NCBI GenBank assembly: GCA_046732895.1
Contig: JBKPNZ010000026.1
Span: 1-40,264 of the forward strand
Direction: 5' to 3'
DNA from: JBKPNZ01 sp046732895
Lineage (GTDB): Bacteria > Actinomycetota > Thermoleophilia > Solirubrobacterales > 70-9
DNA length: 40,264 bases
Positions 23,523-30,803 of this stretch are shown here, one piece after another (position 1 is the stretch's first letter; each line of letters starts with the position of its first letter). The position numbers and the translations under genes are program-made. Below the pieces are notes generated by a model, which saw only the letters and a list, made by a program, of their open reading frames with translations, had not been told where the DNA came from and made no database searches.

Positions 23523-24754
23523 CGGGGGCTCTCAGCGAAATAAGGGTCCTCGACCTCACCCGCCTCCTTCCCGGCGGCTTCTGCTCACTCCTGCTCGCCG
23601 ACCTCGGCGCGGATGTCGTCAAGGTCGAGGACACCGGCATGGGCGACTACATCCGCTGGGCCCCGCCGTTCTACGGGGATGAGGAGCACCACGGCCTTGG
23701 CACGCGCTCAGCGCTCTACCTCGCGCTCAACCGCGGCAAGCGCTCGATTCGCCTCGATCTCAAGTCCGACGGCGGCCGCGAGGCTTTCCTGAGGCTCGCC
23801 CGCGACGCCGACGTCATCCTCGAGAGCTTCCGCCCGGGCGTCCTGGACAGGCTCGGCTGCGGCTACGACGCCCTGCGCGAAGCCAACCCGGCGATCGTCT
23901 ACTGCGCGATCACGGGCTACGGCCAGACCGGCCCGCACACGCAGCGTGCGGGCCACGACATGAACTATCTCGGCCTGAACGGCCTGCTCGGATTGACGGG
24001 CGAGCCGGGCGGCCGGCCGATTCAGTCAGCGGGGCAGATCGCCGACCTCGGTGGCGGGGCGTTGATGGCGGCTTTTGGGGTGATGGCGGCGCTGCGCGAG
24101 CGCGAGCGCTCGGGCGAGGGGCAGCTCGTCGACGTGTCGATGACGGACGGTTCCCTCGCCTGGCTGGCGATGGCAGCCGCCCAGTACCTGTGCGACGGGC
24201 AGGTGCCCCAGCGCGGCCGCGCCTCGCTCACGGGCGGATACGCCTGCTACCTGCCGTACGAGGCGGCCGACGGCTGGGTCACGTGCGGCGCGCTCGAGCC
24301 GAAGTTCTGGCGCAACTTCTGCGAGGGAGTCGATCGCGAGGATCTGATCGAGAAGCAGTTCATCGCCCCCGGATCCGACGAGTGGCAGGAGATCGCGGAC
24401 ATCTTCAAGCAGCGCACGCGCGAGGAGTGGCGAGCCTTCAACGACGAGCACGACGCGATGATCGAGCCGGTTCTGGACCTCGACGAAGCGCTCGGGTCCG
24501 ACCTCGTGCGTGCGCGGGACATGGTGGTGGAGATGGAGCAGCCCGAGCTCGGGCCGGTGCGCCTGCTGGGCGCCCCGGTGAAGTTCTCCCGCACCCCCGG
24601 CGATCCGACCCGCCCGGCTCCAGCCCTGGGTGAGCACACCGAGGATGTGCTGAGGGAGTCCGGCTTCTCGCAGGACGAGGTGGCGGCGCTGGTCGAGGCG
24701 GGCGCCGCGGCGGGGCCCAGCGAGGCGGCCGAGCCGCAGAGGTTCATGGGATGA
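23519..24754 (+). CDS. CaiB/BaiF CoA transferase or alpha-methylacyl-CoA racemase
   Basis: A 411-residue class III CoA-transferase-fold protein. The region AGHDMNYLGLNGLLG followed by QIADLGGG resembles alpha-methylacyl-CoA racemase: His146 and Asp176 keep the 30-residue spacing of the two racemase bases. Asp147 could instead act as the CoA-transferase nucleophile. Both reactions are open: 2-methylacyl-CoA epimerisation or CoA transfer. ATG overlaps the BKACE stop and its own stop overlaps the MerR start, so translation is probably coupled. Confidence 0.88.
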   Translation: MTGALSEIRVLDLTRLLPGGFCSLLLADLGADVVKVEDTGMGDYIRWAPPFYGDEEHHGLGTRSALYLALNRGKRSIRLDLKSDGGREAFLRLARDADVILESFRPGVLDRLGCGYDALREANPAIVYCAITGYGQTGPHTQRAGHDMNYLGLNGLLGLTGEPGGRPIQSAGQIADLGGGALMAAFGVMAALRERERSGEGQLVDVSMTDGSLAWLAMAAAQYLCDGQVPQRGRASLTGGYACYLPYEAADGWVTCGALEPKFWRNFCEGVDREDLIEKQFIAPGSDEWQEIADIFKQRTREEWRAFNDEHDAMIEPVLDLDEALGSDLVRARDMVVEMEQPELGPVRLLGAPVKFSRTPGDPTRPAPALGEHTEDVLRESGFSQDEVAALVEAGAAAGPSEAAEPQRFMG

Positions 24755-25515
24755 GTCGTCCGGCCGGCAACCCCACCGCCCCCGGACGCGCCGCGGAGGA
24801 GGCGGTCGGCCTGTTGAAGATCTCCGAGGTCTCGGAGCAATCCGGCGTTCCGGTTGCGACGATCCGCCACTACCTGCGCGAGGGCCTGCTCCCCGAGCCC
24901 GTGAAGACCTCGCGCAACATGGCCTACTACTCCCCGGAGTTCGTCGAGCGAATCCGCCTGATCAAGCAGCTGCAGGAGGAGCGGTTCATGCCTTTGCGGG
25001 TCATCCGTGAGCTGCTGGCGCGCGAGGACGCGGATCCCGAGCGCCTGCGCGCGATGCTGGAGCTCGAGGACCGCATCCTGGAGCGCGCCCTCGTCGGCGA
25101 GCGCTCGCGGGTGTCCACCCGCGAGGTGCGGGAGCGCTATGAGGTGCCGAAGGAGGTCCTCGACCGCCTGGCGGAGCTCGAGGTCATCGGGACGGGAAAG
25201 GGCGGATACACGCCCTCGGACGTGACGATCATCGAGGCGATCAGCCGCTTCCGCGCCGGCGGCTACGACGAGAGCCTCGGTTTCACCGTCTATGACACCC
25301 TGCGCTACAAGAGCGCGCTCGAGCGGCTCGTCGCCGAGGAGGTGCAGGTGCTGACGGAGCGGCTGGCGGGAGACGTCGACGCCGACCGTGCGATCGAGAT
25401 CATCGAGGCGGGCGTCGGCCCTCTCAACGACCTGATCGTCGCCCTCCACACGAAGCTGATGGTCGCCGAGCTCGAGCGCCAACGCGGGAGCCGGAACCAA
25501 AGGAGAACCACATGA
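24751..25515 (+). CDS. MerR-family transcriptional regulator
   Basis: A 254-residue MerR-type regulator. The winged helix covers about residues 21-90 (LLKISEVSEQSGVPVATIRHYLREGLLPEP, with MAYYSPEFVERIRLIKQL). It is followed by a long dimerisation helix and an effector domain of about 120 residues without metal-binding cysteines, so an acyl-CoA or other organic effector is more likely than a metal. An N-terminal tail before the helix-turn-helix carries the APGRAAEEA motif also present in the carboxyltransferase. Overlaps both neighbours by 4 nt. Most plausible regulator of the 27-bp operators, by position only. Confidence 0.88.
   Translation: MSRPAGNPTAPGRAAEEAVGLLKISEVSEQSGVPVATIRHYLREGLLPEPVKTSRNMAYYSPEFVERIRLIKQLQEERFMPLRVIRELLAREDADPERLRAMLELEDRILERALVGERSRVSTREVRERYEVPKEVLDRLAELEVIGTGKGGYTPSDVTIIEAISRFRAGGYDESLGFTVYDTLRYKSALERLVAEEVQVLTERLAGDVDADRAIEIIEAGVGPLNDLIVALHTKLMVAELERQRGSRNQRRTT
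24770..24810 (+). repeat. 41-bp in-frame repeat, copy 2
   Basis: Second copy of the segment at 20778-20818, located in the N-terminal tail of the MerR gene before its helix-turn-helix. 37 of 41 bases are identical and the reading frame is the same. Confidence 0.7.
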
Positions 25516-25895
25516 ACGCAACGCCACTGGTAACGGGCACCGACTTCGTCTGCGTGGGAACGCAGAACTTCGATGCTGCGGTCGACTTCTACGGCAACGT
25601 GCTCGGCCTGCCGGAGTCCAAGCGCTGGGGGAACATGCCCGCGGCCGAGTTCGAGACCGGCAGCCTCACGCTGGCCGTGATGCAGACCGACGCCTTCGGG
25701 ATCGAGTTTCACGCCAACAGCGTTCCAATCGCCCTTCACGTCGAGGACTTCGAGGGTGCCAAGAGCGAGCTCCAGTCCCGCGGGGTCGAGTTCAAGGGCG
25801 AAACGATCGACTCAGGGGTCTGCTATCAGGCCTTCTTCGAAGACCCCGACGGCAACACGCTCGGCATCCATCACCGCTACGCGCCGGCTACTTGA
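25512..25895 (+). CDS. VOC/glyoxalase-fold protein
   Basis: A 127-residue single VOC domain with two beta-alpha-beta-beta-beta modules (FVCVGTQNFDAAVDFYGNVLG and ALHVEDFEGAKSELQSRG) and the C-terminal motif FFEDPDGNTLGIHH. His/Glu positions suitable for a metal are present (IEFHAN, GIHHR), so metal-dependent isomerase or dioxygenase chemistry is possible, for example a methylmalonyl-CoA epimerase-like step. That idea comes only from the acyl-CoA setting. ATG overlaps the MerR stop; its end overlaps the convergent lipoprotein gene by 8 nt. Confidence 0.82.
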   Translation: MNATPLVTGTDFVCVGTQNFDAAVDFYGNVLGLPESKRWGNMPAAEFETGSLTLAVMQTDAFGIEFHANSVPIALHVEDFEGAKSELQSRGVEFKGETIDSGVCYQAFFEDPDGNTLGIHHRYAPAT

Positions 25896-26346
25896 CATCT
25901 CCCCGGCTCCCCGTCTGCTCGTCGATGATGCGCTGAACGGGCGCGATCGCCTTCCGAAAGGCCGGTGACGCGGTCGCGTCATCGGCCTTTGCGGTCTCGC
26001 CGCCATAGCTCAGCACGTAGACGAAGCAGTCCGCGCAGCCGGCGGCCTCGCCTTCGTCGAGGGACTCGAGGTCGGCCTTTGACAGGTCCGCCTCCAGGGC
26101 CCGGAGTTGCGCGTCGCCGATCTGGAGCTCCTTCGTGCGTGGCTCCCCCGGGAAGCCGCTTTTCACGGTCACGGTTCCGTCGGGAGCGATGGTCAGCGAT
26201 TCGCTGATCCCGGCGAGTCCGCCGCTGCGCGAATAGGTGATCTCGCCGCCGGTCGGGCCGTGCTCGGCTCCGCCATCGTCCCCGCCGCCGCAGCCCGCGA
26301 CCGCGATGGCGAGCGATATCGCCAGCGCTCCGATGAAGGCCCGCAT
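25888..26346 (-). CDS. Predicted lipoprotein, unknown function
   Basis: A 152-residue exported protein with a lipobox ending in AVAGC (Cys19) and a GGGDDGG linker. The mature domain has short strands (EITYSRSGGLAGISESLTI, DGTVTVKSG) and two close cysteines in GCADCF, which may form a disulfide or bind a ligand. I do not recognise the family. The MscS channel gene lies 9 nt upstream on the same strand, so they may be cotranscribed. Confidence 0.75.
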   Translation of the reverse strand: MRAFIGALAISLAIAVAGCGGGDDGGAEHGPTGGEITYSRSGGLAGISESLTIAPDGTVTVKSGFPGEPRTKELQIGDAQLRALEADLSKADLESLDEGEAAGCADCFVYVLSYGGETAKADDATASPAFRKAIAPVQRIIDEQTGSRGDVK

Positions 26347-26355
26347 ACGCCGAGA

Positions 26356-27273
26356 CTACGTCTCGGCGTCGGTGCCGTCACGACCGCGATGGCCGTTCTG
26401 GACGGCGGCCAGGATCTCGCTGGCCAGGCGGGCGCCCTCGGCTGGATTCTGGGGCGTGGCCGTGATCCGCACGACCACCTCGTCGCGATCGAGCTCCTCG
26501 AGCGAGATGTGCGGTGGATAGCGCGTGTCGGTGGAGACGTTCTGCTCGATGATCCGCTGGACCTCGGTTGGAGTCGTCCCGGCGTCGAAGCGAGCGCGCA
26601 GCTCGACCCGCTCGGGCTCGCGCAATGGAGACACGGCGATCTGAAGGATGGTGTTGTTGGGCACGAGGATCCGATCGGCCCCATCCACGAGCGTCGTATA
26701 GAAGAGGCCGAGCGAGCCCACGATCCCCTCGATCTGACCGGCCAAGGGCCCACCCTGGAACCGCACCCGCTCGCCCACCCGGAACGGGCGCGTGCTGATC
26801 AGGACCAGCCCCGCGAACAGGTTCGACAGGGTCTGCTGTGCGGCGAGGCCGAGCACGATCGCGGTGAACGCGCCGCCCACGGCAAGGGTGTCGGCCTTGA
26901 GGCCCGCTATGCGCAGGGCGACAGCGAGCATGAGGGCGATCGTCAGGAGCCGGATCAGGAATCCGACCGTGCCGGCGGTTCCAGGATCCATGCGCCTGAA
27001 CAGCTGCGGCGCCACGCCCCGGCCGAGCTGCCGCGCAAGGCCCCAGCCAAGCACCACGAGCGCGGCGACGGTCGCGATGCGCACCGGCGTGTTGAGCCCG
27101 GGGAAGAGCGACTGGCGGTTGCTGAACAGAAGCAGCACGCCCGCGATCAGGATCAGGAGCACGACGACGCCGCCCCGCGCGCGCTGGGCCTTGGCACGGT
27201 CGACCTCGCCGCCCAGCCCCACCTGGCGCCACTGTTCGGTGCGGCTTTCGAAGTACGAGCTCGGTCGTCGCAT
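26356..27273 (-). CDS. MscS-family mechanosensitive channel
   Basis: A 305-residue small-conductance mechanosensitive channel. Three to four N-terminal membrane helices lead to a pore helix (TLAVGGAFTAIVLGLAAQQTL) and the conserved FAGLVLISTRPFRVGERV motif at the start of the beta domain, followed by VPNNTILQI and a cytoplasmic alpha/beta C-terminus. It should open on membrane tension to release solutes. I start at ATG 27273 (MRRPSSYFES); ATG 27291 is possible, and a much longer upstream frame looks non-coding. Confidence 0.88.
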   Translation of the reverse strand: MRRPSSYFESRTEQWRQVGLGGEVDRAKAQRARGGVVVLLILIAGVLLLFSNRQSLFPGLNTPVRIATVAALVVLGWGLARQLGRGVAPQLFRRMDPGTAGTVGFLIRLLTIALMLAVALRIAGLKADTLAVGGAFTAIVLGLAAQQTLSNLFAGLVLISTRPFRVGERVRFQGGPLAGQIEGIVGSLGLFYTTLVDGADRILVPNNTILQIAVSPLREPERVELRARFDAGTTPTEVQRIIEQNVSTDTRYPPHISLEELDRDEVVVRITATPQNPAEGARLASEILAAVQNGHRGRDGTDAET

Positions 27274-27408
27274 TTTCTGCCGGCGGAACATCCATGCTCG
27301 GGTTCCCACTGCCCCGCGGGCTGACACACGTTTTCGCGACACTCGAGCGCTGCGTGTGTGAGCGATGCACGCTGCGTTCATGCCTGGCCCGCCACGTACG
27401 ATCCGGGC

Positions 27409-27810
27409 ATGCGCGACGCCCGGATCCCGTCGCTTGCTGCTCTGTGGGGGCTTGCGATCGCCGGTTTGGCGGCGGCGCTCGCCGCCGCCGCCGGTCCTCC
27501 GTACCTGAGCGCGGCACACGTGAACGGCTGGATCGTGGTGTTCGCGGCTGCGTTCTTCGCCGCGCTGTTCGCGACGCCGTTCCTGATCGAGCACAGGCTG
27601 CGGGAGCGAATCTCCGAGCGCGATGACCGCTGGGAGAGGGCGATGCTCTACTGGGGTGCTGGGACTGCGATCGTGCTCGTCGCGGCGCTGCTCCTGGGCG
27701 CCGCGGGCAGCTTTTCGGGCGACTCGTGGGCCGGCTCCGTCGGCCTGATCGCCGCGATCGAAGCGGGGCTCGTGCTCGGTACGCTGGGTGCGTGGATACT
27801 GTCCGGGTAG
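27409..27810 (+). CDS. Small four-helix membrane protein
   Basis: A 133-residue integral membrane protein with four predicted helices (near residues 7-28, 38-58, 78-98 and 108-130) and a charged loop IEHRLRERISERDDRWERA between helices 2 and 3. No family recognised. ATG at 27409 is preferred over an upstream start at 27358 because the first helix then begins at once. Divergent from the MscS gene. Confidence 0.65.
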   Translation: MRDARIPSLAALWGLAIAGLAAALAAAAGPPYLSAAHVNGWIVVFAAAFFAALFATPFLIEHRLRERISERDDRWERAMLYWGAGTAIVLVAALLLGAAGSFSGDSWAGSVGLIAAIEAGLVLGTLGAWILSG

Positions 27811-27849
27811 GCCCCTGCGGCGCGCCCAGGGCGCTCCTATACTCCTAGA

Positions 27850-27865
27850 TTGACTGGTCAGTCAA
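27850..27865. promoter_or_regulatory. TetR-type operator TTGACTG-GT-CAGTCAA
   Basis: A 16-bp site with perfect 7-bp arms, 68 nt before the nitrilase ATG, next to a CTATACTCCT stretch that may be the -10 region. The nitrilase gene is followed by an overlapping TetR gene whose product is the likely ligand. The form resembles operators of FadR-like TetR regulators. Confidence 0.72.
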
Positions 27866-27933
27866 CCTGAACCGCTGCGGAGGGCGGGAAGGAGCCGGGC
27901 CGGCGCCGGATGCGCCCGCCACCACGAGGAGAG

Positions 27934-28761
27934 ATGCGCGCAGCCGCCATACAGCTCAACTCCACCGCCGACAAGGATCGGAATCGCGCCACGGCCGAGC
28001 GTCTCGTTCGCGCGGCAGCGGCCGACGGCGCCGAGCTGGTGGTCCTGCCCGAGAAGTGGAGCATCCTCGGCGACCCCGATGCGCTTCGCGCGGGCGCCGA
28101 ACCGCTCGACGGCCCAACGCTGGCCGCGGCGGCGGGCTGGGCGCGCGAGCTCGGGATCCATCTGGTCGCCGGGAGCGTCGCCGAGCGTCTGGAGGACGGC
28201 GACCGGCTTGCGAACACTTCGGCCCTCTTCGGCCCCGATGGCGAGCGCATCGCCGTCTATCGCAAGATCCACATGTTCGACGTCGATGTCGGTGGAGTCG
28301 CCTATCGGGAGTCCGCCACCGAGGACGCCGGCGAGGAGATAGTCACCGCCCCGGTCGGCGAGGCCGAGCTCGGCCTGGCGATCTGTTACGACGTGCGCTT
28401 CCCGGAGCTCATGCGGATCCTCGCGATTCGCGGCGCACAGGTGATCACGCTGCCCTCGGCCTTCACGTGGCCGACGGGAAGCGCCCACTGGGAGATCCTC
28501 GTGCGCGCGAGGGCCATCGAGAACCAGCTCTTCGTGGTCGCCTCGGGGCAGATCGGCGAAGCGCCGCCGCACTACGACTCCTGGGGCCACTCGATGATCG
28601 TCGACCCCTGGGGCCGAGTCCTGGCCGAGGCGCCGGACGACGAGTGCTTCGTGGCGGCCGATCTGGACTTCGCCGAGCAGGAGCGCATCCGCGAGAGCCT
28701 GCCGGCCCTGGCGAACCGCCGCCCGGGTGTGTACGAATGGCCCGTGGAGGTGAGGACGTGA
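27934..28761 (+). CDS. Carbon-nitrogen hydrolase (nitrilase/omega-amidase type)
   Basis: A 275-residue nitrilase-superfamily enzyme. The catalytic triad is Glu40 (LPEKW), Lys111 (YRKIHMFD) and Cys151 (ICYDVRFPEL). The RKIHMFD and CYDVRFPEL motifs and the single-domain length resemble Nit1/Nit2, which hydrolyse omega-amides such as deaminated glutathione or alpha-ketoglutaramate; a deaminated-thiol substrate is possible. The start at 27934 has a GAGGAGAG site directly before the ATG. GTGA overlap with the TetR gene. Confidence 0.9.
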   Translation: MRAAAIQLNSTADKDRNRATAERLVRAAAADGAELVVLPEKWSILGDPDALRAGAEPLDGPTLAAAAGWARELGIHLVAGSVAERLEDGDRLANTSALFGPDGERIAVYRKIHMFDVDVGGVAYRESATEDAGEEIVTAPVGEAELGLAICYDVRFPELMRILAIRGAQVITLPSAFTWPTGSAHWEILVRARAIENQLFVVASGQIGEAPPHYDSWGHSMIVDPWGRVLAEAPDDECFVAADLDFAEQERIRESLPALANRRPGVYEWPVEVRT

Positions 28762-29366
28762 GCGCCAAGGCGCCGCCGGCCGACCGCCGGCGTCAGATTC
28801 TCGATGCCGCGATCCGGGTCTTCGCCCGACAGGGCTTCCACAGCTGCCGCGTCTCCGACATCGCCGACGAGGCGGGCGTGGCCTACGGACTCGTCTACCA
28901 CTACTTCAAGTCCAAGGACGAGGTCATGAACGAGCTCTTCGTCGAGCGCTGGTCGCTGCTTTTGCAGGCGATCGACGAGGTCGACGCCCGCTCGATCTCG
29001 GGCCGCGAGAAGCTCGACGCGGTCGCCGGCTTCATCATCGACTCCTACAGGCACGACCCCGAGCTGATGAAGGTCATCATCGTCGAGGTGACCCGGGCGG
29101 CGAACTCCTTTGGCCAGACGCATCTGCCCGAGATCCGCCAGGCCTACGACTCGATCGCCAGGATCGTGGCGGGGGCACAGGAGTCGGGCGAGTTTCGTGA
29201 TGACATCGATCCGGCCTTTGCCTCGATGTGGTTCTATGGCGCGATCGAGCAGCTGCTGTCCGGCTGGGTCTTCGAGCTGATCCCGGGCGCCGACGCCGAC
29301 TTCGATCGCGCTCGCGAGATGGTCGTCGAGACGATCTGCGGCGGACTCGCCGCGCGCACCCGCTGA
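28758..29366 (+). CDS. TetR-family regulator (FadR-like)
   Basis: A 202-residue TetR regulator. The helix-turn-helix covers about residues 8-55 (RRRQILDAAIRVFARQGF and VAYGLVYHYFKSKDEVM), and the C-terminal domain has the helical layout of fatty-acid-type TetR proteins. GTG start in a GTGA overlap with the nitrilase stop, so translation is coupled. Likely represses its own operon through the TTGACTG/CAGTCAA site. The ligand is not known. Confidence 0.9.
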   Translation: MSAKAPPADRRRQILDAAIRVFARQGFHSCRVSDIADEAGVAYGLVYHYFKSKDEVMNELFVERWSLLLQAIDEVDARSISGREKLDAVAGFIIDSYRHDPELMKVIIVEVTRAANSFGQTHLPEIRQAYDSIARIVAGAQESGEFRDDIDPAFASMWFYGAIEQLLSGWVFELIPGADADFDRAREMVVETICGGLAARTR

Positions 29367-29498
29367 TCGCAGGCCCGGCTGCGCGCGTTCCGAGCAGCCC
29401 ACCCCGCGCTCCCGTCGCATGGTTTACTCCCCCGGTCACCGCGGGTAGGCGGCAGAGCGCGCCGCGGCCGCGGGCCTTGACGCGCCGGCTACGAACCG

Positions 29499-29633
29499 AT
29501 GGATAACGAGATCGTCAGAAGGCTGATGTGGGCCGGGCTGCTGGCCGGCACCGGCGCCCTGGCCAGCCTGCTCGCCCACCGGCTCTCGACCGCGATCTGG
29601 TACCGAGTCTTCGATGAGGAGCCGCCCGAGTGA
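29499..29633 (+). CDS. Small 44-residue membrane protein
   Basis: A short gene starting ATGGATAACGAG: MDNEIVRRLMWAGL, then a hydrophobic Gly/Ala/Leu helix, then an end reading WYRVFDEEPPE. It has one transmembrane helix and an acidic tail. The WR-x-G-EEPP style tail resembles small DUF4235-like proteins. It sits upstream of a holin-like and a DUF3618 gene, a typical actinobacterial envelope group, separated from them by a two-hairpin repeat. Confidence 0.6.
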   Translation: MDNEIVRRLMWAGLLAGTGALASLLAHRLSTAIWYRVFDEEPPE

Positions 29634-29639
29634 TGGTGA

Positions 29640-29693
29640 GGGGCTTTAGCCCCGAATGCAGCATGTCAGGCGGCGAAGCCGCCGCAAGTGATT
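29640..29693 (+). repeat. Two-hairpin repeat, copy A
   Basis: Hairpin 1 is GGGGC-TTTA-GCCCC (29640-29653). A linker with GCATGTCA follows, then hairpin 2 GGCGGC-GAA-GCCGCC (29669-29683) and tail GCAAGTGATT (29684-29693). The same layout recurs at 32066 and 35066 with different hairpin 1 stems. It lies between the 44-residue gene and the holin-like gene. Confidence 0.8.
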
Positions 29694-29697
29694 CACG

Positions 29698-30150
29698 ATG
29701 CCAGCGATTGCTCCCGTGAGCGAGTCCGCTGGAAAACCCCCCGAGGACAAGTCGGTCGGCGAGCTCGTCTTCGACGTCTCCGAGCAGGTCTCAACCCTCG
29801 TCCGCGAGGAGATCGAGCTGGCCAAGGCGGAGATCTCCGAGAAGGTCTCGCAGCTGGTCAAGGGCTCCGTCGTGGGTGTGGTCGCCGGAGTCTTCGCGAT
29901 CGCGGGCCTGGCGATGCTTCTGCACGCGTTCGCCTGGCTCCTCAACGATCTCTTCTTCGAGGATCACGTCTGGATCGGGTTCGGCATCGAGGCGCTCTTC
30001 TGGTTCGTGATCGCCGCGATCGCGGGCCTGGTCGCATACCGGGCGATGAAGGCCGGCGCGCCTCCCACCCCCGACCTCGCCATCGAGGAGGCAAAACGGG
30101 TGCGCCAGACGCTCGAGGGATCGACCACGCCCTACGCAAGAGAGCCATGA
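29698..30150 (+). CDS. Phage holin-like family membrane protein (DUF1469 type)
   Basis: A 150-residue membrane protein. An N-terminal amphipathic helix (VGELVFDVSEQVSTLVREE, then LAKAEISEKVSQ) is followed by two transmembrane helices (about 56-82 and 92-117) and a polar C-tail. This is the actinobacterial holin-superfamily layout found in chromosomes; its real role is unclear and not phage lysis. The ATG at 29698 lies five bases after the repeat; a GTG at 29716 is an alternative. Overlaps the DUF3618 gene by 4 nt. Confidence 0.78.
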   Translation: MPAIAPVSESAGKPPEDKSVGELVFDVSEQVSTLVREEIELAKAEISEKVSQLVKGSVVGVVAGVFAIAGLAMLLHAFAWLLNDLFFEDHVWIGFGIEALFWFVIAAIAGLVAYRAMKAGAPPTPDLAIEEAKRVRQTLEGSTTPYAREP

Positions 30151-30422
30151 GCGGCGCGCCCGACGTGTACGTGAGCGGAGCGGGGGAGCCCGTCGGGCGG
30201 CCGGCGGCGGGAGCCCCGGGCCGCAGTTCGGCCGAGATCCGGCGGGACATCGAGGTGAGACGCGAGCAGCTGGGCCATTCGGTCGAGGCGCTTCGGGGCC
30301 GGGTCGCAGAGCTCACCGACTGGCGCCGCCAGGTGCGCGAGCATCGGCGCGAGCTTGTCGTCGGCGCCGCCGTCGTGGGCTTTGCGGTCGGCGGCCTGAT
30401 GGCGCTTCGCCGCCGTCGCTGA
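30147..30422 (+). CDS. DUF3618 small membrane protein
   Basis: A 91-residue protein: an N-terminal Pro/Gly-rich tail, a DUF3618-type helix (SSAEIRRDIEVRREQLGHSV with EALRGRVAEL), and one C-terminal transmembrane helix (VVGAAVVGFAVGGLMAL) ending in a basic cluster RRRR. DUF3618 proteins often follow holin-like genes in actinobacteria, as here with an ATGA overlap. Function unknown; probably envelope-associated. Confidence 0.78.
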   Translation: MSGAPDVYVSGAGEPVGRPAAGAPGRSSAEIRRDIEVRREQLGHSVEALRGRVAELTDWRRQVREHRRELVVGAAVVGFAVGGLMALRRRR

Positions 30423-30434
30423 AGGGAGTGAGCA

Positions 30435-30803
30435 ATGGGACAGCCGGTAGTGCACTTCGAGGTCATGGGCAACGACGGTGACAAGCTCCGGGCCTTCTAC
30501 TCGGATCTCTTCGACTGGGAGATCGACGCGAACAATCCGATGGGCTACGGGATCGTCGCCCGAGAGGGCAACACGAACGCCGAGGGCATCGGCATCGGTG
30601 GCGGCATCGGGGGGTCGACGGAGTTCCCCAGCCACGTCACGTTCTATGTCGAGGTACCCGACGTCGAGGCGTCACTGGCGAAGGCCGAGAGCCTGGGCGG
30701 TACGCGCGTCATGGGGCCCGACGTGGTGACCGAGGGCGTCGAGATCGGGCTGTTCAGGGATCCCGACGACGGCCTGATCGGCCTGATCAAGGCCCGGTCC
30801 TAA
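30435..30803 (+). CDS. VOC/glyoxalase-fold protein
   Basis: A 122-residue VOC-domain protein (VHFEVMGNDGDKLRAFYSDLF, VTFYVEVPDVEASLAKAESLGG, FRDPDDGLIGLIK). Typical of small antibiotic-resistance-like or unknown VOC proteins; no metal triad can be called with confidence. GAAGGGAG precedes the ATG. Its last four bases overlap the convergent DegV gene. Confidence 0.82.
   Translation: MGQPVVHFEVMGNDGDKLRAFYSDLFDWEIDANNPMGYGIVAREGNTNAEGIGIGGGIGGSTEFPSHVTFYVEVPDVEASLAKAESLGGTRVMGPDVVTEGVEIGLFRDPDDGLIGLIKARS

Noticed and set aside
26107..27324. + strand open frame of 405 codons
   Set aside because: Antisense to the MscS gene; Arg/Glu/His-rich and without a domain.
29698..30150. Phage lysis cassette
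   Set aside because: Holin-like proteins of this type are chromosomal in actinobacteria and are paired here with DUF3618. The amidase is 16 kb away in a different operon.
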